Source: Oxyruncus cristatus
Lineage: Eukaryota > Chordata > Aves > Passeriformes > Cotingidae
Length of the DNA: 64,000 nt
NCBI GenBank assembly: GCA_013399855.1
Contig: VXAY01002323.1
Coordinates: forward strand, 643,805 to 707,804
Reading direction: 5' to 3'
The translations under genes and the position numbers were made by a program. The notes below the pieces were generated by a model. That model ran no database searches. It worked only from the letters and a program-made list of their open reading frames with translations, and was not told the origin of the DNA. Numbering within the stretch: the stretch's first letter is position 1; every line of letters starts with the position of its first letter. Of the stretch, positions 10,223 through 22,032 are shown in pieces.

Positions 10223-13200
10223 GCTGATCACACCCCTCCATCCAGACAACACTTAAGGCTGACAGAACATTCCTTTTCCCACTGCATCCACCACCTCTGC
10301 CATTTATCATCCCCCCGCCCGCCCCCAAACCAAGCGCACAGCTCGTGTGCCCAGCACCTCTGCCCCGTCCATTCCTTCTGAGGGACTTCATCTGGTCCCA
10401 CCCCGCGGCAGGGAGTGTCCCTGGGTCAGTATTTGTGTGGCTCACAGGACCCCTCGCAGGAGGGAGGTGGCAGCAGATGTTCCCACAGCTGCAGCAGCCC
10501 CTGGAACAGCCAGAACAGCAGCTTTTGGCAAAGTGGAAGCCTTGCAGGGGGCTGGGTTGGCTCTTCCTTGTGCTTAGATTTGCCTCCTCCTCGTCTAATA
10601 AGGCAGGGAGACAGATGCCCTCTCCTCACAAACATGTTGGTACCATCCAAGGAGTAAGGAGTTCATTTATAATCGTCATATTCTCTTCTTGGACTTCAAA
10701 CACTGCCCATAGCTCCGTCCCAGTGCAGAGCTGCCAAGAAGTGGGTTACAAAGCAGTGAAGTCCTTGCAGCCTAATTATTTCTTCTTTTTAAACCAAAAA
10801 GAGAAGCGCTGCCTTGCAGATTTCAATGTTCGCAAATTAATTAGATTTACAGTCCTGACTGGATGACCACCCAGTAATGAAAAATAAGATTCCTACACAA
10901 ATAATGAATTAGCTCAGTCATCCAGTGAACCAAAACAGCACAACAGACTCTTTAGCTCTCCTATGAATGTAATTGCCACCCTTGCTCCAAATTAATGGCT
11001 TTTCCCAAGTATTCTGAAGGCCATCAGGGGAAGCTGCTTCAGACCGACGTTGTAAAGAAGATTTTTAGAATGGAAAACCTAAACCTGTGGGTCAAATGCA
11101 GGTATAACCTGCCTGGAAGCCACGATTTGATAATGAGGGGGCTTATTCTCATGCTGCTGGAGGCTGGAGTTCTGTTAGGGACGGGCTGGGAAGAGATGGG
11201 GAGGGTTCAGGGAGCACCAGAGCTGCAGCTCTCCAGCCTCAGCTGAACTTGTGCAACGCCACTTCACACAGAGGCACAACCACACCTCCCAAAAAAAAAA
11301 CCAGCCCAGGAGGGTGTGTAGGGGGAAAGGACGGGGGTTTGTGTCTGCCTGTTGATATGAACACTGCAGCACCTTTGTGAAATGTTTCCGAATCTGCCCC
11401 AAAACTTCCTTACCCAGAAGTTTCAGCACATCCAACATCCCCCACGACGAGATCCAAGGCAGAACCGGCTCCAGGTATGTTTTGAGCTGCTGCTTCTACA
11501 GAATTGATCCTGTCTGCTGACATTTCCACAGTTACCAGCACAGGAACTGGCTGAGGAACTACTTTGTTATTTTTTTAATTCGTGTTATGCTGCGTTAATT
11601 CAAGGGAGTCCTGAGCTGTACAACTCAGCTCCCCGCATTCCAAGGGTGCAAATAAACCGTCACCATGATTTCTTGGGGCAATATTTGCCACTGAACTCAG
11701 GCCTGGGTGTTCATTAAGGAGCAAAGTGGCAATTGGTTCTTTTCCAGTTCCTCACCCACTCCACTCTTAACCTTTGGCACTTCCCAGCTCCCTCTCCCCC
11801 CCCGCTGGCAAACGCAGTCACTTGGCCCAAATGGAACCTGCTATTGATGTGGAACCGGTGTGGACATCACTTCCATCACTTCCATCACCCAGGGAAGGCC
11901 ACTGGGAAGCTGCAGGCCCTGCCTGCCCCGTGGGCTCGGCCATCACCACCACAAAAGCCACTTTGCAGAGGCACAAATACATGTACGCACAGGCCACGGG
12001 CAATAAACCAGCAACGTTTGGTCAATCGTGGGATGCAAACCCATCTCGGGGCTGCAGTTGAGTGCAAATGGTCCCACACAGGATCATTTAAAGATATGCT
12101 CTAATCCCACAGCACTACTCAGGCTATTACTTTTCTTATGAGTGACTTCATAATCAGCCGTTACCACGAGCCCACTCCCGTAAATAGGGAGAAACAGGCA
12201 GTTTTTATTTTCCCCGCAGCAGAACTGGGGGAAAATACAGGATGTTTTATGCTTATTTTAGCAGTAATGATCCGTTCCAAGCTCCTCTGCCTTCCCTGAC
12301 TCTGCCCCTCAGGCAGCTTTCAGTCATTGCAGGGGCAAGACAAAGGCAGAGTTGGAGTGGGAGGGGAGATATTTTACAGCAGTAAGTGACTTTAATTGAA
12401 CCTTTAATTCAACAGTCATTCATTTCACACCCCAGAGCCCCTTTACCTTTCTGGACCTGACTTCAGGTGTCTATTTTGCATTGTGACATATCCATCCTCA
12501 TTCAGCTCATCACAGAAGCCCAAGTGCAGGAAAAGGCAAAAAAAATAAAAAATCCTCAATAAAAGGCAGTCTGGCAACAGAGCAGCCACGGGGAGGGAGG
12601 AGAGCAGGGTCTGACCACTTTTAGGAAATAACAAAAGTTTTTCTTTAGCAAAGGTGCCGCTGGCACTTTTTAATATTGATATTTTCAATATTGATAACTC
12701 CTTCATGCCCGAGCTCCTCCGTCAGCTCTTCTACCACAAAGACTTCAACCTCAAGCAAGTCCTGTCATAAAGGGCAAGCCACCAGAAACTGTAATGAGAG
12801 GAAGCCTTTTTCTTCTTAGCAAACCTTATTTGAAAAGAAGAAATTTAAAAAAAAAAAAATCCAACCAGGGCCAAGAACTTGCTATTTCGGAATTATTTTT
12901 AACTGGTGCAGAGACGGCGTCATAAAACTACCAGCTGGGTGCAAGAAACACTTCTAATATCTTAATTCTCTGTAAAGCTGCTCGTTTTACTTGACACTCG
13001 TCTGAGGTTTAATAAAGGTTTTATTTTGTTTTTTAGAAGCACTTGTGTCCAAATGCCAGTCAGCTGTTGGTGCTGGGGTCACGCTCTTTGTTGTTCTTAA
13101 AAAGGAGCCTGGTGTCCAACACACACTTTGCAGAGCACCTGAAAGGCTCGGGTGCCCAGGAATCCCATGTGGACTCCAGTCACTCCAGAGCTGGCCGCTG

Positions 13201-13585
13201 CACACAGCAGAATTCTGACTCTGCCAGGCTCTGCTCATCCTGCTCCTGATGGATCTTGCAAAGCTCTGGCATGGCTTAGCCCATTCTCCCCAGTATTGGG
13301 GTAGAAAATGGGTAACTCCACGTGAAATTCCAGCTAAGTACTAAATCAGAGACTTTTGTGACGTCTCTACAAATGACATATTTAACACAAACCAGAAAAG
13401 AAGGTGAGTGGCACAGAAAAAATTCCAGCCTGGAGAGGCACAGAGGAGAACAAGAAATAGCAATGGAGCCTCCAAGGTCAGTGTGGCAGGAGGGGGGAAG
13501 AGAGGCCCGAGGGGGCTCCCTCTCCCCCTCCAGCAGGGGAAAAGACTTAAAAACTAAACCCCTGCCACCTGTGGAAGATTATTTG
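10223..13585. other. unique non-coding DNA, no gene seen
   Basis: Open frames of up to 173 codons at 10345-10866 overlap in several phases and have no recognisable domains. A short CACTTCCAT-type repeat lies near 11868-11887 and a poly(A) run near 12848. A small inverted repeat (AATATTGA ... TCAATATT) lies near 12672-12693. Confidence 0.5.
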
Positions 13586-14086
13586 GAGTGAAGAAACTTT
13601 TGTGTGAGTCCCCCACACCGGAGGTCTGGATGGGCCGGGGAGGGCAGAGGTGGCTTGAGGCCAAGGCTGAATCATTTGAAAGCCACATGCAACAAGCTGC
13701 AGAAGAATTGCAGCCACAGAATGGTGGAGAAGCTGGTGAACTTCCCTTGGGACTTTGGACAAAGCTGAGCCTAACACTAAGCCCCCGATACTGCGGGGCC
13801 CAGTGCAATTTTGGACCGGGTGCGATGGCAGGATGGCCCCTTTCACTGCAAATGGGGGAGCGGTGGTGAAGTGAAGTATCCAACCGTGGCCGAGAGCCAA
13901 GATTGGGCATCTGGCAAAAAGCAGAGAGTCAGAAGAATTCCAGAGAATGAGAGGAGAAGCTACTTGGAGCAGCAGAAGCACAGCACCAGAGAGTGTTCTT
14001 GGGTATGGACTGAGCCAAAAGAAACCCAGAACCCCTGTGACCCGGGGAGGGGTGGGGACTCTTAGGAAACCCCCTGAGCTCCTCGT

Positions 14087-14087
14087 N
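14087..14087. other. single ambiguous base (N)
   Basis: A lone N lies eight bases before a (GA)n microsatellite. This is probably a base-calling or polishing uncertainty, not a gap. Confidence 0.95.
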
Positions 14088-14094
14088 TCCCATG

Positions 14095-14114
14095 GAGAGA
14101 GAGAGAGAGAGAGA
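14095..14114. repeat. (GA)n microsatellite
   Basis: Ten GA units lie just after the single N and inside the LTR-like segment. Confidence 0.9.
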
Positions 14115-14772
14115 TATTTTTGAGCTGTGATGATTTTGGAAATGTTACCTTAAAGACTTTTTTTTTTCCCCTTCTCCTTCTCCCTCAGGACTGCTTTTGA
14201 GGAAAAGAAGGAGGGGTGGTATTTGTAAATATGTAAGTTTGCTATTATCAGGAAAACTAGTTAGAGTTGTCGTGTATATAACTATTCTCTTAGTTCTTAT
14301 TGCGTAGCAATAAATTCTAATATTAATCCCCATGTCAAGGCGATCTGTTTTGTCTATGAGAACTCTTCTTACTTATTAGCAAAACTTATGGGTTGATAAA
14401 AACCCTGCAGAAAGCAAAGGGCTAAACCTTTGACAGCTCAGAGCAAGGGTTTTTTGGGCTGTGAGAGCTGCACAGTCCAGCAAACATCACCTTTCGTGGT
14501 GTAAGGAAACAGTCAGCACTATTATCATCTCAGTGCATTGCCTGTGCTCAAGCAAATGCTGAGCTACAGCTACTGGAAGGCAGATTTTTCATAGCCAAAA
14601 GAAATGTCATAGCCTGGGCTCTCTCAAACTGCTGTGAGCGCAGAACTGAAAGCAGGGGAAGCCAGGCAGGGTCATTTCCCTCTATAATCTGCACCACAAG
14701 AGAAATAAATGTCACGTTTGTGGGTTAAAAACTCCGTGTTTTAGCAGCTTAAGATAATCTGAAAGTTCTTAC

Positions 14773-14895
14773 CAGGCTGTGCAGCCACAGGCACACTCCA
14801 GCACCTGCAAAATGCGGCTTTCCCTAATCACTCTGACATTTCCAATCACTAAAGTGCAGGGTATTGAGCTCTGTGAAAGCAGTTTATACAGGAAT
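14773..14895 (-). CDS. candidate internal exon, 123 bp, unidentified
   Basis: On the minus strand a pyrimidine tract ends in CCTCCTCCTCCTTCAG directly before 14895. After 123 bp, CAGCCTG meets a strong donor, GTAAGAAC (14772 downward). Only one frame is open through the segment: one leading base, 40 codons, two trailing bases. It reads FLYKLLSQSSIPCTLVIG at its start and ILQVLECACGCTA near its end. I recognise no family, and a cysteine-rich end is not diagnostic. It could be a coding exon, a non-coding RNA exon or chance. A CR1 copy lies about 300 bp upstream in the sense of this strand. No partner exon was found. Confidence 0.25.
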
Positions 14896-15204
14896 CTGAA
14901 GGAGGAGGAGGCACTTGTGCGTCCTACTGATGGGTAAAAATACCATCCCACTCCTTCGGATGTAACAGTGATGACAAAAGAACATATCTTATAATTTGGC
15001 TTCTCCAAGTAAACAGAACCCCTCACTTGTGGTGTCAAAGCATGGCAAAGGTGGGAAGGATTTTCCACCTGCTGGAAGTGCCTGGCTCGAGGCACTTTAT
15101 TTCTGTGCAGCACCTTCTGCCCAGAGATGGTCCTGAGAAAACAGGAACTGAGGTATCACAGCTCTGATAAAATATAAGTGTTGCAAATACAAAGGAGTGA
15201 ACCA

Positions 15205-16077
15205 CTGGCCATGTGCAGATGACACCAAGCTGGGGGGGAGTGTGGATCTGCTGGAGGGTAGGAGGGCTCTGCAGAGGGTCCCGGACAGGCTGGATCCATG
15301 GGCTGATCCCAACGGGATGAGGTTCACCAAGGCCAAGGGCCGGGTCCTGCCCTTTGGCCACAACCACCCCCGGCAGCCCCCGGGCTGGGGACAGAGTGGG
15401 GGGACAGAAAGGGCCCCGGGGGGACTGACTGACAGCAGCTGAACGTGAGCCAGGGGTGCCCAGGGGGGCAAGAGGCCGATGGATCCTGGCCTGGCTCAGG
15501 AGCAGTGTGGCAGCAGGAGCAGGGCAGGGATTGTGCCCCTGCCCTGGGCACTGGGGAGGCCTCACCTCGAGGGCTGTGCCCAGCTCTGGGCCCTCAGGTG
15601 GGGAAGGGTGGGGAGGGGCTGGAGCGTGTCCAGAGAAGGGCAACGAGGCTGGGGAAGGGTCTGGAGCACAAGTGCTGGGAGGAGCAGCTGAGGGAGCTGG
15701 GGGGGCTCAGCCTGGAGAGGAGGAGGCTCAGGGGAGACCTTCTCACTCTCTGCAACCCCCTGACAGGAGGGGGGACCCAGCGGGGGTCGGGCTCTGCTCC
15801 CAGGAACCAGCAGCAGGACGAGAGGGCACAGCCTTGAGCTGCCCCAGGGGAGGGGCAGGTTGGACATGAGGAAGAAGTTCTTCCCAGAGAGAGGGATCAG
15901 CCCTTGGAATGGGCTGCCCAGGGAGGGGGTGGAGTCCCCGTCCCTGGAGGGGTTTGAGCAGAGCCTGGATGTGGCATCAGTGCCATGGGCTGGGTGACAG
16001 GGTGGGGTTGGGTCACAGGTTGGACTCGGTGATCCCAGAGGGCTTTTCCAACCAGGTTGATTCTGTGATTCTATGAG
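15205..16077 (+). mobile_element. CR1 LINE, long 3' portion with ORF2 end and 3' UTR
   Basis: This is the longest intact CR1 stretch here, about 870 bp. Its 5' end translates as [20 protein letters not shown], the catalytic region of the CR1 reverse transcriptase with its ADD motif. The frame continues as [17 protein letters not shown] and then decays to a stop at about 15442. The 3' part shows GTGTCCAGAGAAGGGCAACG, GAGGAAGAAGTTCTTCCCAG and GGAATGGGCTGCCCAGGGAG. It ends with GATTCTGTGATTCTATGAG. It is 5'-truncated and not functional. The last 450 bp match 61968-62420 at about 97% by eye, so the subfamily is fairly young. Confidence 0.95.
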
Positions 16078-17643
16078 TGACAATAGATCCCACCACGTTT
16101 CCTCCTGGAAGGTTTTGAAAGGAGCTTGGGGGCTTCATTCCTTTTGAAAATCTGCCCCTTACTCATGAACATCCTCTCTCCTCAATAAAGCACTTCCAAC
16201 ACATCAGTGGGCAGAACCCGGGTGCTAAATATGCCAAACAAGGCAACAAATCGAAACCTCACAGAAAGGTTCATATTGACACTATTTTAGATCCCCAGCA
16301 CAAAGCATTGGATTTCTGAAGCACATTCACCAGGAGCAGAGAGAGAAAAAAACCCCACACCTCAGGACTATTTGGAGCTGCAGGTGAACAACTTGGCAGA
16401 AGGTTTTCGAGGGTCTTGAGATCTTCAACTGAAAAATGCAGAGGGATAAAAAAAAAAAAATCCCAAAGCACTCAGTGTGTGCACAGGGGAAAAGCTCTCC
16501 ATGGGGGTAATTCTGAGTCAGGACCTCTCAGACTCCCCAAGGGCACAGAAATTAGACCCAGATTCGGGTTTTGTGCTGTGAGAACTGAAGTAAGGGTGGC
16601 ACACAACCGCTGCCATTATTTTTTGGCACTTTTAACAGGTCGCTAAGCTAAAGGAGAAGCTCTTTTAGCTCGGTGGTGCCACTGCAGCGGAATCACTTCC
16701 AGCGCTTTCCCTTCCCAGGAAAACATGCAAGGAGGCAACGAAAGCAAACGACATTTCAGCTAATCAGGAGGCTACGAGCAGCTGATCACACAGCCCATCA
16801 GTCACCTGAAAGAGCCCCCCTGAACACCAAGGGTGTAAATTAGCAGCCGAAATATTTACAGTTGTGGAGGGCGCACTTTGCCCCGAAGGGTAAACAGAGA
16901 GAACTGGTAATTTCAGCCTAAATTCAACCTCAGCCCTGGCAGAAGAAAAAAAAATCCGGTGGAAACTGCAGCGGCTCAGGAGCCCAGTGGAAGCTGGTCA
17001 GGGCATCACAGCAACGGGCACGGGGCAAATCTTGCTCCAAGGGCAAGTGCAGAGGCCCCACAGCAGGCAGAGAGCCCCTGTTGGCATTATCAGCATCCTA
17101 ATGGGCAGCTGCAAAACCGCCCAGCAATTCAGCGTTGAAATGCTGCCTTTTTAACAGCAGGACATGCTCCTCCACCTCTGGAAACCTCCTCTGTCTTGCA
17201 CAAAACCACATCCCCACCCAGCAGCTGGGAAGTGAAGCTTAAACACTCATTTTCCTTTGAAAGTGTTCCATTTGCTAATAAAAGGATTTTTCAACTCATT
17301 CTGTTATCTATCTATATCTATGTATTTAAAAGTAGCATTAATTATACTTTAAATAGTTCCCACCAAATCCTCCCAGATTCCAGTATTATCTAGTAAATTA
17401 ATCCTCAGCCACTTATTTGGCTTAGGGTTAATTGATATATGACTCAATCTCGTTTCTTCCTGAAGAAATAAAGCAACACACATTCCATATTGATAGGAGC
17501 TCCCAGTAATGGACTTCTGTAGACAATCACCTTCCTCATCCCCAACTCCTCCTCCCCCCTCAAAAGTTCCATTAGCAAACTCCATGTATTCAAGAGCCAG
17601 CTGGTTTCACCTAAAAAGTCCTTCACACTTCATCCTGTAAATA
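16078..17643. other. unique non-coding DNA, no gene seen
   Basis: A poly(A) run (about 16448-16460) and a short TCTA-type run (about 17305-17325) are the only simple features. No transposon or gene is recognised. Confidence 0.55.
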
Positions 17644-17772
17644 ATCACGGAATGGTTTGGGTTGGAAGGGGCCTTAAAGGGGGAAAGGGGCACCTTCCAC
17701 CAGCCCAGCTTGCTCCAACCTGGCCTTGGACACTTCCAGGGATGGGGCAGCCACAGCTCCTCTGGGCAACTG
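17644..17772 (-). mobile_element. CR1 LINE 3' end
   Basis: The plus strand reads TCACGGAATGGTTTGGGTTG and GAAGGGGCCTTAAAGG, then GCTCCAACCTGGCCTTGGAC and ACTTCCAGGGATGGGGCAGC, the reverse of a CR1 3' end. About 25 bp usually found after the CTTAAAGG block are missing. It is the same subfamily type as 28851-29223 and 34136-34530. Confidence 0.85.
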
Positions 17773-18931
17773 GAATTGTGCAGGAATATTTCGGGAGGGG
17801 GGAGGACATCAGTCAGTCTTTAATGCAAAGCCCAACATCCCACATGGACCACAAAAGTCGGGACCTGCCCGTCGTGTCAGACCCCAAACACAGGTTACAG
17901 ACACAGAAACGCAGAGTGCGGGGCATTCCTAAAAATGTGCCAAACCACCAGGAAAGGAGGAACTGCTGGCTGAGGGGTCCAGAAGCACATGAGGAGGAGG
18001 AGGAATGGCTGCAGGACTGGGGATAACAGAGGGCTCTGACACACGAGCAGCTCTTGGGGCTGTTGAGGTGATAATTTTTAATTTTTTTCCATAATGTAAG
18101 GCTTCCTCTTTGCAGCAAAAACTACCTGGAGAGACCCCAATGCCTGAACAGGAGAGAAAAGACTCTTCCTGCTGCCCTCTTGCTGGTCACCTTGACATAC
18201 AATTTCCCTGTGCATGGGCACCTCTACTATTGGCCGTAAATATATGGAAAATTTACTACCTGGGAGAGGCTCAAGCAATTTTCTGGCACTAGAGATGCAT
18301 CTCCCTTCCGTGTGCATGTGTATAAGCACAACCTATAGCAGCCCTGCATTATTTATAGAGAAACAAGTAATTAAAATTTTTATTCTGCCCATTTCAAAGG
18401 GTGGAAGGGAACAAAAAAAAAAAAACAAAAAAAACCACCTTCTTTATTCTTTCATCATGGAAGGTGCTGGCCAACCTCATAACTCTGTCTGCCTGCTGTA
18501 AAGAGCTGTGGAAGTGGCTCCTCATCAAACACACTTTGCATTTTATGGGATGCACTGAAAAACTAAGTGGCTTAGTGACTCCTTCCAATGTCACGAGAGG
18601 AGAGCTCAGAGCACAGAGCCTTCCACGTCTCCCAAAGCACCTTCTCCCCAACACTCAACTGCCCAGGAGCAAAGGGGAAGGGACGGGAGGTTTCTGCCCA
18701 GTACTGGGTGAAGAGACCGTGGGGTTTGTTGGAGAGGGACCAGCTCAACTCCCAAGTCCTGCTTAATGTGCAATCCCGAATCCCACCAGGATTCCTGCCA
18801 CGGTGACCACAGAAGGCAGGGAGTTGATGAGCACCAGATGGGCAACCAAAGCTCTTGGATCCCCTTTCCAGCTTCTCTGTCTCCTTACTTGGTGACCCTG
18901 GAAACGACTCCTCAGCCTTTCACCACAACAA
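17773..18931. other. unique non-coding DNA, no gene seen
   Basis: An A-rich patch lies at about 18411-18437. No gene, RNA or transposon is recognised. Confidence 0.5.
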
Positions 18932-19022
18932 CCCCCCGGTCTGGTGGAAGGTGTCCCTGTCCAAGGCAGGGGGTTGGAACGAGGTGGCCTTTAAGGTCCC
19001 TTCCAACCCAAATCATCCTGGG
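18932..19022 (+). mobile_element. CR1 LINE 3' end
   Basis: GTCTGGTGGAAGGTGTCCCT, GGCAGGGGGTTGGAACGAGG and AAGGTCCCTTCCAACCCAAA are the last ~90 bp of a forward CR1, ending before the terminal repeat at ATCATCCTGGG. Confidence 0.85.
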
Positions 19023-21865
19023 AATTCCAGAAGCAACCCTATTTCCTATTTGCAATATTTATGGAAAATAAGGAATGCTTCAAAAAGAACGACCTGCAGC
19101 TGTGGTTGGGATGTGCTGGAGCCATCGGTGGCTGTGCCCAGGGACCATCACTGCAGCACAACAACCAGCCAACACGGGGCCAAGGGGGAAACATTTGGGT
19201 CACCTTTAAAGAAAGAAGGCAAAGGAGAACAACAGAAATCACCAAACAGTTCAAGAGAAATCTGGAAGGCTGGCTGGAAGGTGCTTCTCTCCTGGTTCAG
19301 GTACAAACTGAGTGCAAATCATTTATTTGCCCTTCAGGTCAGAAGTTCCCTCTGGTGATTCCAAGTGTCAGAAAAGTTTTAAAGAACAAAAAAAGAGTTA
19401 AAAAAATGAAGCCAGAAGCTCAGACAGCACTTCAGCCGTAACCTGTCTTCCCAAACCACTAGGACTGGTCTTTCACATAAACGTTTTCCCAGTGTGATAG
19501 AATTGAGAAGGAAGTGTTTCAGCCCCTGGTCAAATGCCAGAAGTGACTCTTCCAAGGGGAACTGAGACATGCAAAGAAGCATAAGTCAACGGGATATTTT
19601 TCCTTTGAAGAAAAACAAACAAACAAGAAAAAAAAAAATCACATCAGCCTCCTAAATTATGACTTCATGAATAGCCCAGAAATGAATGGCAAGAGAAATG
19701 AAATTACTGTATGGAAGCAGAGCCCCTGTGTCGATGACACACCTGCATCAGGCTCCCCAGGGCTCTCCCCAGGGGCCAGCGTTAATATTTTCACCTGTTG
19801 CCGTGCCAGTTGATGGAAAGAAGGTAGTCAGCATTTAACAGGGGTGCCCCATGCAGAGAAAAAGTGATTTACAGGCGAGCTGGAGCCACGCTCTCCCTAG
19901 TTATGCTGAGGCAAAGCTGTGCTGCACTTGCTGTTTCGGAAGAACACCGCGCTATTCCTTGGGCTGGGAGGTTTGCCTGGCAATATTTCTTTGCAGCACC
20001 ATGAATTTCATCACATCAAGACATCAGCAAAGAAAAATGAAGCACACGGAGGTCTTTTTCCTTGGATTGATATTTAGCAAAAGAAATAGATGTTTCCTTA
20101 AAGAGGCAGGGGGCTGCCTAAGGGTTTACACCTCAGTTTTCACCCTTGGGCTCAGTGTTTGGATTCCACTCCCCATGAATATAAATCAGTGGTTTCATCT
20201 ATTCAACACAGCTGATTTTTTTTCCCCCCTGTGTTTGTTCTAGCACAGCATGGAGATAAAGTGCTGGCATTTATACTCCAGTGGGTATCCAAGGAGCCCT
20301 TCATGCAGGAGATGGGGCTTGGTGTCCCTGCAGAGATCACAGAATCAGCAATGCTGACTCAAACCTACACCTGTGGCTCTTCCCGCCCACAAACACTGAC
20401 CTCCAACTGAAATAACCCAAAATAAAACCCATTCCCTGTCACACCTCCACCTCTGACACTCCAGGCCGTGGGAGTTTCACCACCAGGTATTTCAAAGGCC
20501 TCCAAATTTCTGTACAAAACTGACACGACGATAAGCAGAAAATACCCAAAGAAATCCACACAGATGAAAAAAAAAAATAAAACAAAAAACCCCAAACCTA
20601 AATAATAATGCTCCTTAAGGAACACTGCAGTATCCAGCAGCACAGAAATCCCCTTCCCCTGCATCTCATTTCCCATCTAATGACACCAGCCTTAACCAAC
20701 TGCTCTTTAATGAGCTGCACTAAATACCCACCCAAAACCCAGGTAGGATTAAATGCAGTTGCTCCAGCTAGAATTGTAATTAAAGTGAATTTATATTAAT
20801 CCAGCAGAGCTAAAGGAAAGGACAGTGATTTATGAGCAATATTGCTGGCATTTTCAAGAGGCATAAAAGGCATTAAAAGTGAATATCTAAAAACTATTAG
20901 TTAGGAAAGCAGCCATAATTGGATAAGCAACCCAGTGTGTCTTCAGGGCATTTGGTTGCTACAGGGGAGAAAAATCCAGGTAACCTTTGAGGAAAATAAA
21001 ACCCACAATTGCAACCCTAATTTTATTTTTTTAATGAAAAGGGTGAAATGACTCCACTGAAATACCCACACTTATTGCCCTATTCAAAAGTGATTATAAA
21101 ACACAGCACAAGCTCTAATTATTGGTCTCACCAGGGAAAATTGTTATTTTTTTTGCTAAATTCACTCTTTATGACAGTGACAGGTTAACTGAGAGTTTAT
21201 TGTGAGTTTGGCAGAAATTTTCAAATTATCTAAATGACTAAAGACAGTTTCTTCAGAAGTTTGAAGGTTGTGTGTTTTGGTTTTTGGTTTTTTTTTTTTT
21301 TTAATCAGTAAATGTCAGTTGTCCTAGAAATTAATTTAACTGTGATCTTCCCCTGAACTACTTGGGGATCTGGATTAACTCATCCATTCAGATCTCATTT
21401 TCCCCTCCATGAAAATTTCTCAGCCCTTCCACTCTTCCCTCCCCAGGATCTAGAATGTGCTAATTTAAAAAAAAAAAAAAAAAAATGGCAAAGCTTTTTG
21501 GATTTTTCTTTCTTTAAACAGACAAGAAAACCCAGCTGGGAAATGAAGTCAGTTGCCTGAATGCAGCCTGAAATATTCCAAATCCAAGCTTTTGTTCGTC
21601 AGATACAAAACAAGAGCCAAGGAAGGTCACAGAGATGATTCTGGGATCGGAGCATCTGCCAGACAAGGAGAGGCCCGGGGTGGCAGGACCATTTTAGGCT
21701 GAAGAGAAGGCTCTGGGAATCCCAAGCTCCTGATGGGGAGTGAAGGGGACAGAGCCTGATCCTCCCTTGCTGCCCACACACAGCACAAGGAACACGTGGC
21801 ACAAGCTGAGACACAGCAAATTCCATTTAAAACACGGGGGGAAAAAAAAAGCTTCTTTGCTGTGA
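19023..21865. other. unique AT-rich DNA, no gene seen
   Basis: It contains A-rich patches near 19612-19640 and 20567-20595, a T15 run at 21288-21302 and an A19 run at 21467-21485. The stretch 20750-20960 is AT-rich with many TAAT motifs and could be a conserved non-coding element, but conservation cannot be judged from one sequence. Confidence 0.5.
21467..21485. repeat. poly(A) run
   Basis: Nineteen A residues in a row. No retrotransposon body is recognisable on either side. Confidence 0.9.
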
Positions 21866-22032
21866 CAGTCCTGAACCAGAGGAATAAGGTTTTCCTCAGA
21901 GGTCGGGGAGTCTCCATCACTGGAGACCTTCAACCCCCAAACCGATGGGGTCCTGAGCAACCTGTTCTAGTTGTAGGTCTTGCTTGGTTGGGGGGGGAAG
22001 GGTGGACTAAACCATCTCCTAAACTATCGAGG
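21866..22032 (+). mobile_element. older CR1 LINE 3' end
   Basis: GAGTCTCCATCACTGGAGAC, CTTCAACCCCCAAACC, GGGGTCCTGAGCAACCTGTT, CTAGTTGTAGGTCTTGCTTG and a GGTGGACTAAACCATCTCC end follow the order of an old CR1 3' region. Divergence from a usual CR1 is higher than in the other copies and the terminal repeat is lost. Confidence 0.7.

Larger units (their letters stand above)
13586..14345 (+). mobile_element. LTR-like segment, possible solo LTR, family unknown
   Basis: The right part has the layout of a retroviral LTR. A TATATAAC box at 14275-14282 is followed 34 bp later by AATAAA at 14309-14314 and a short pyrimidine-rich stretch. Upstream lie a (GA)n run (14095-14114) and a strong polypyrimidine tract ending in CTCCCTCAG near 14190. 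The left part is GC- and purine-rich and unlike its neighbours. I could not define TG/CA ends or target-site duplications, and there is no gag, pol or env reading frame. Both limits are approximate, and this could instead be unique sequence. Confidence 0.3.

Noticed and set aside
20337..20400. CACAGAATCAGCAATGCTGA resembling a CR1 tail
   Set aside because: Only the first few bases match and the following sequence does not follow CR1 order.
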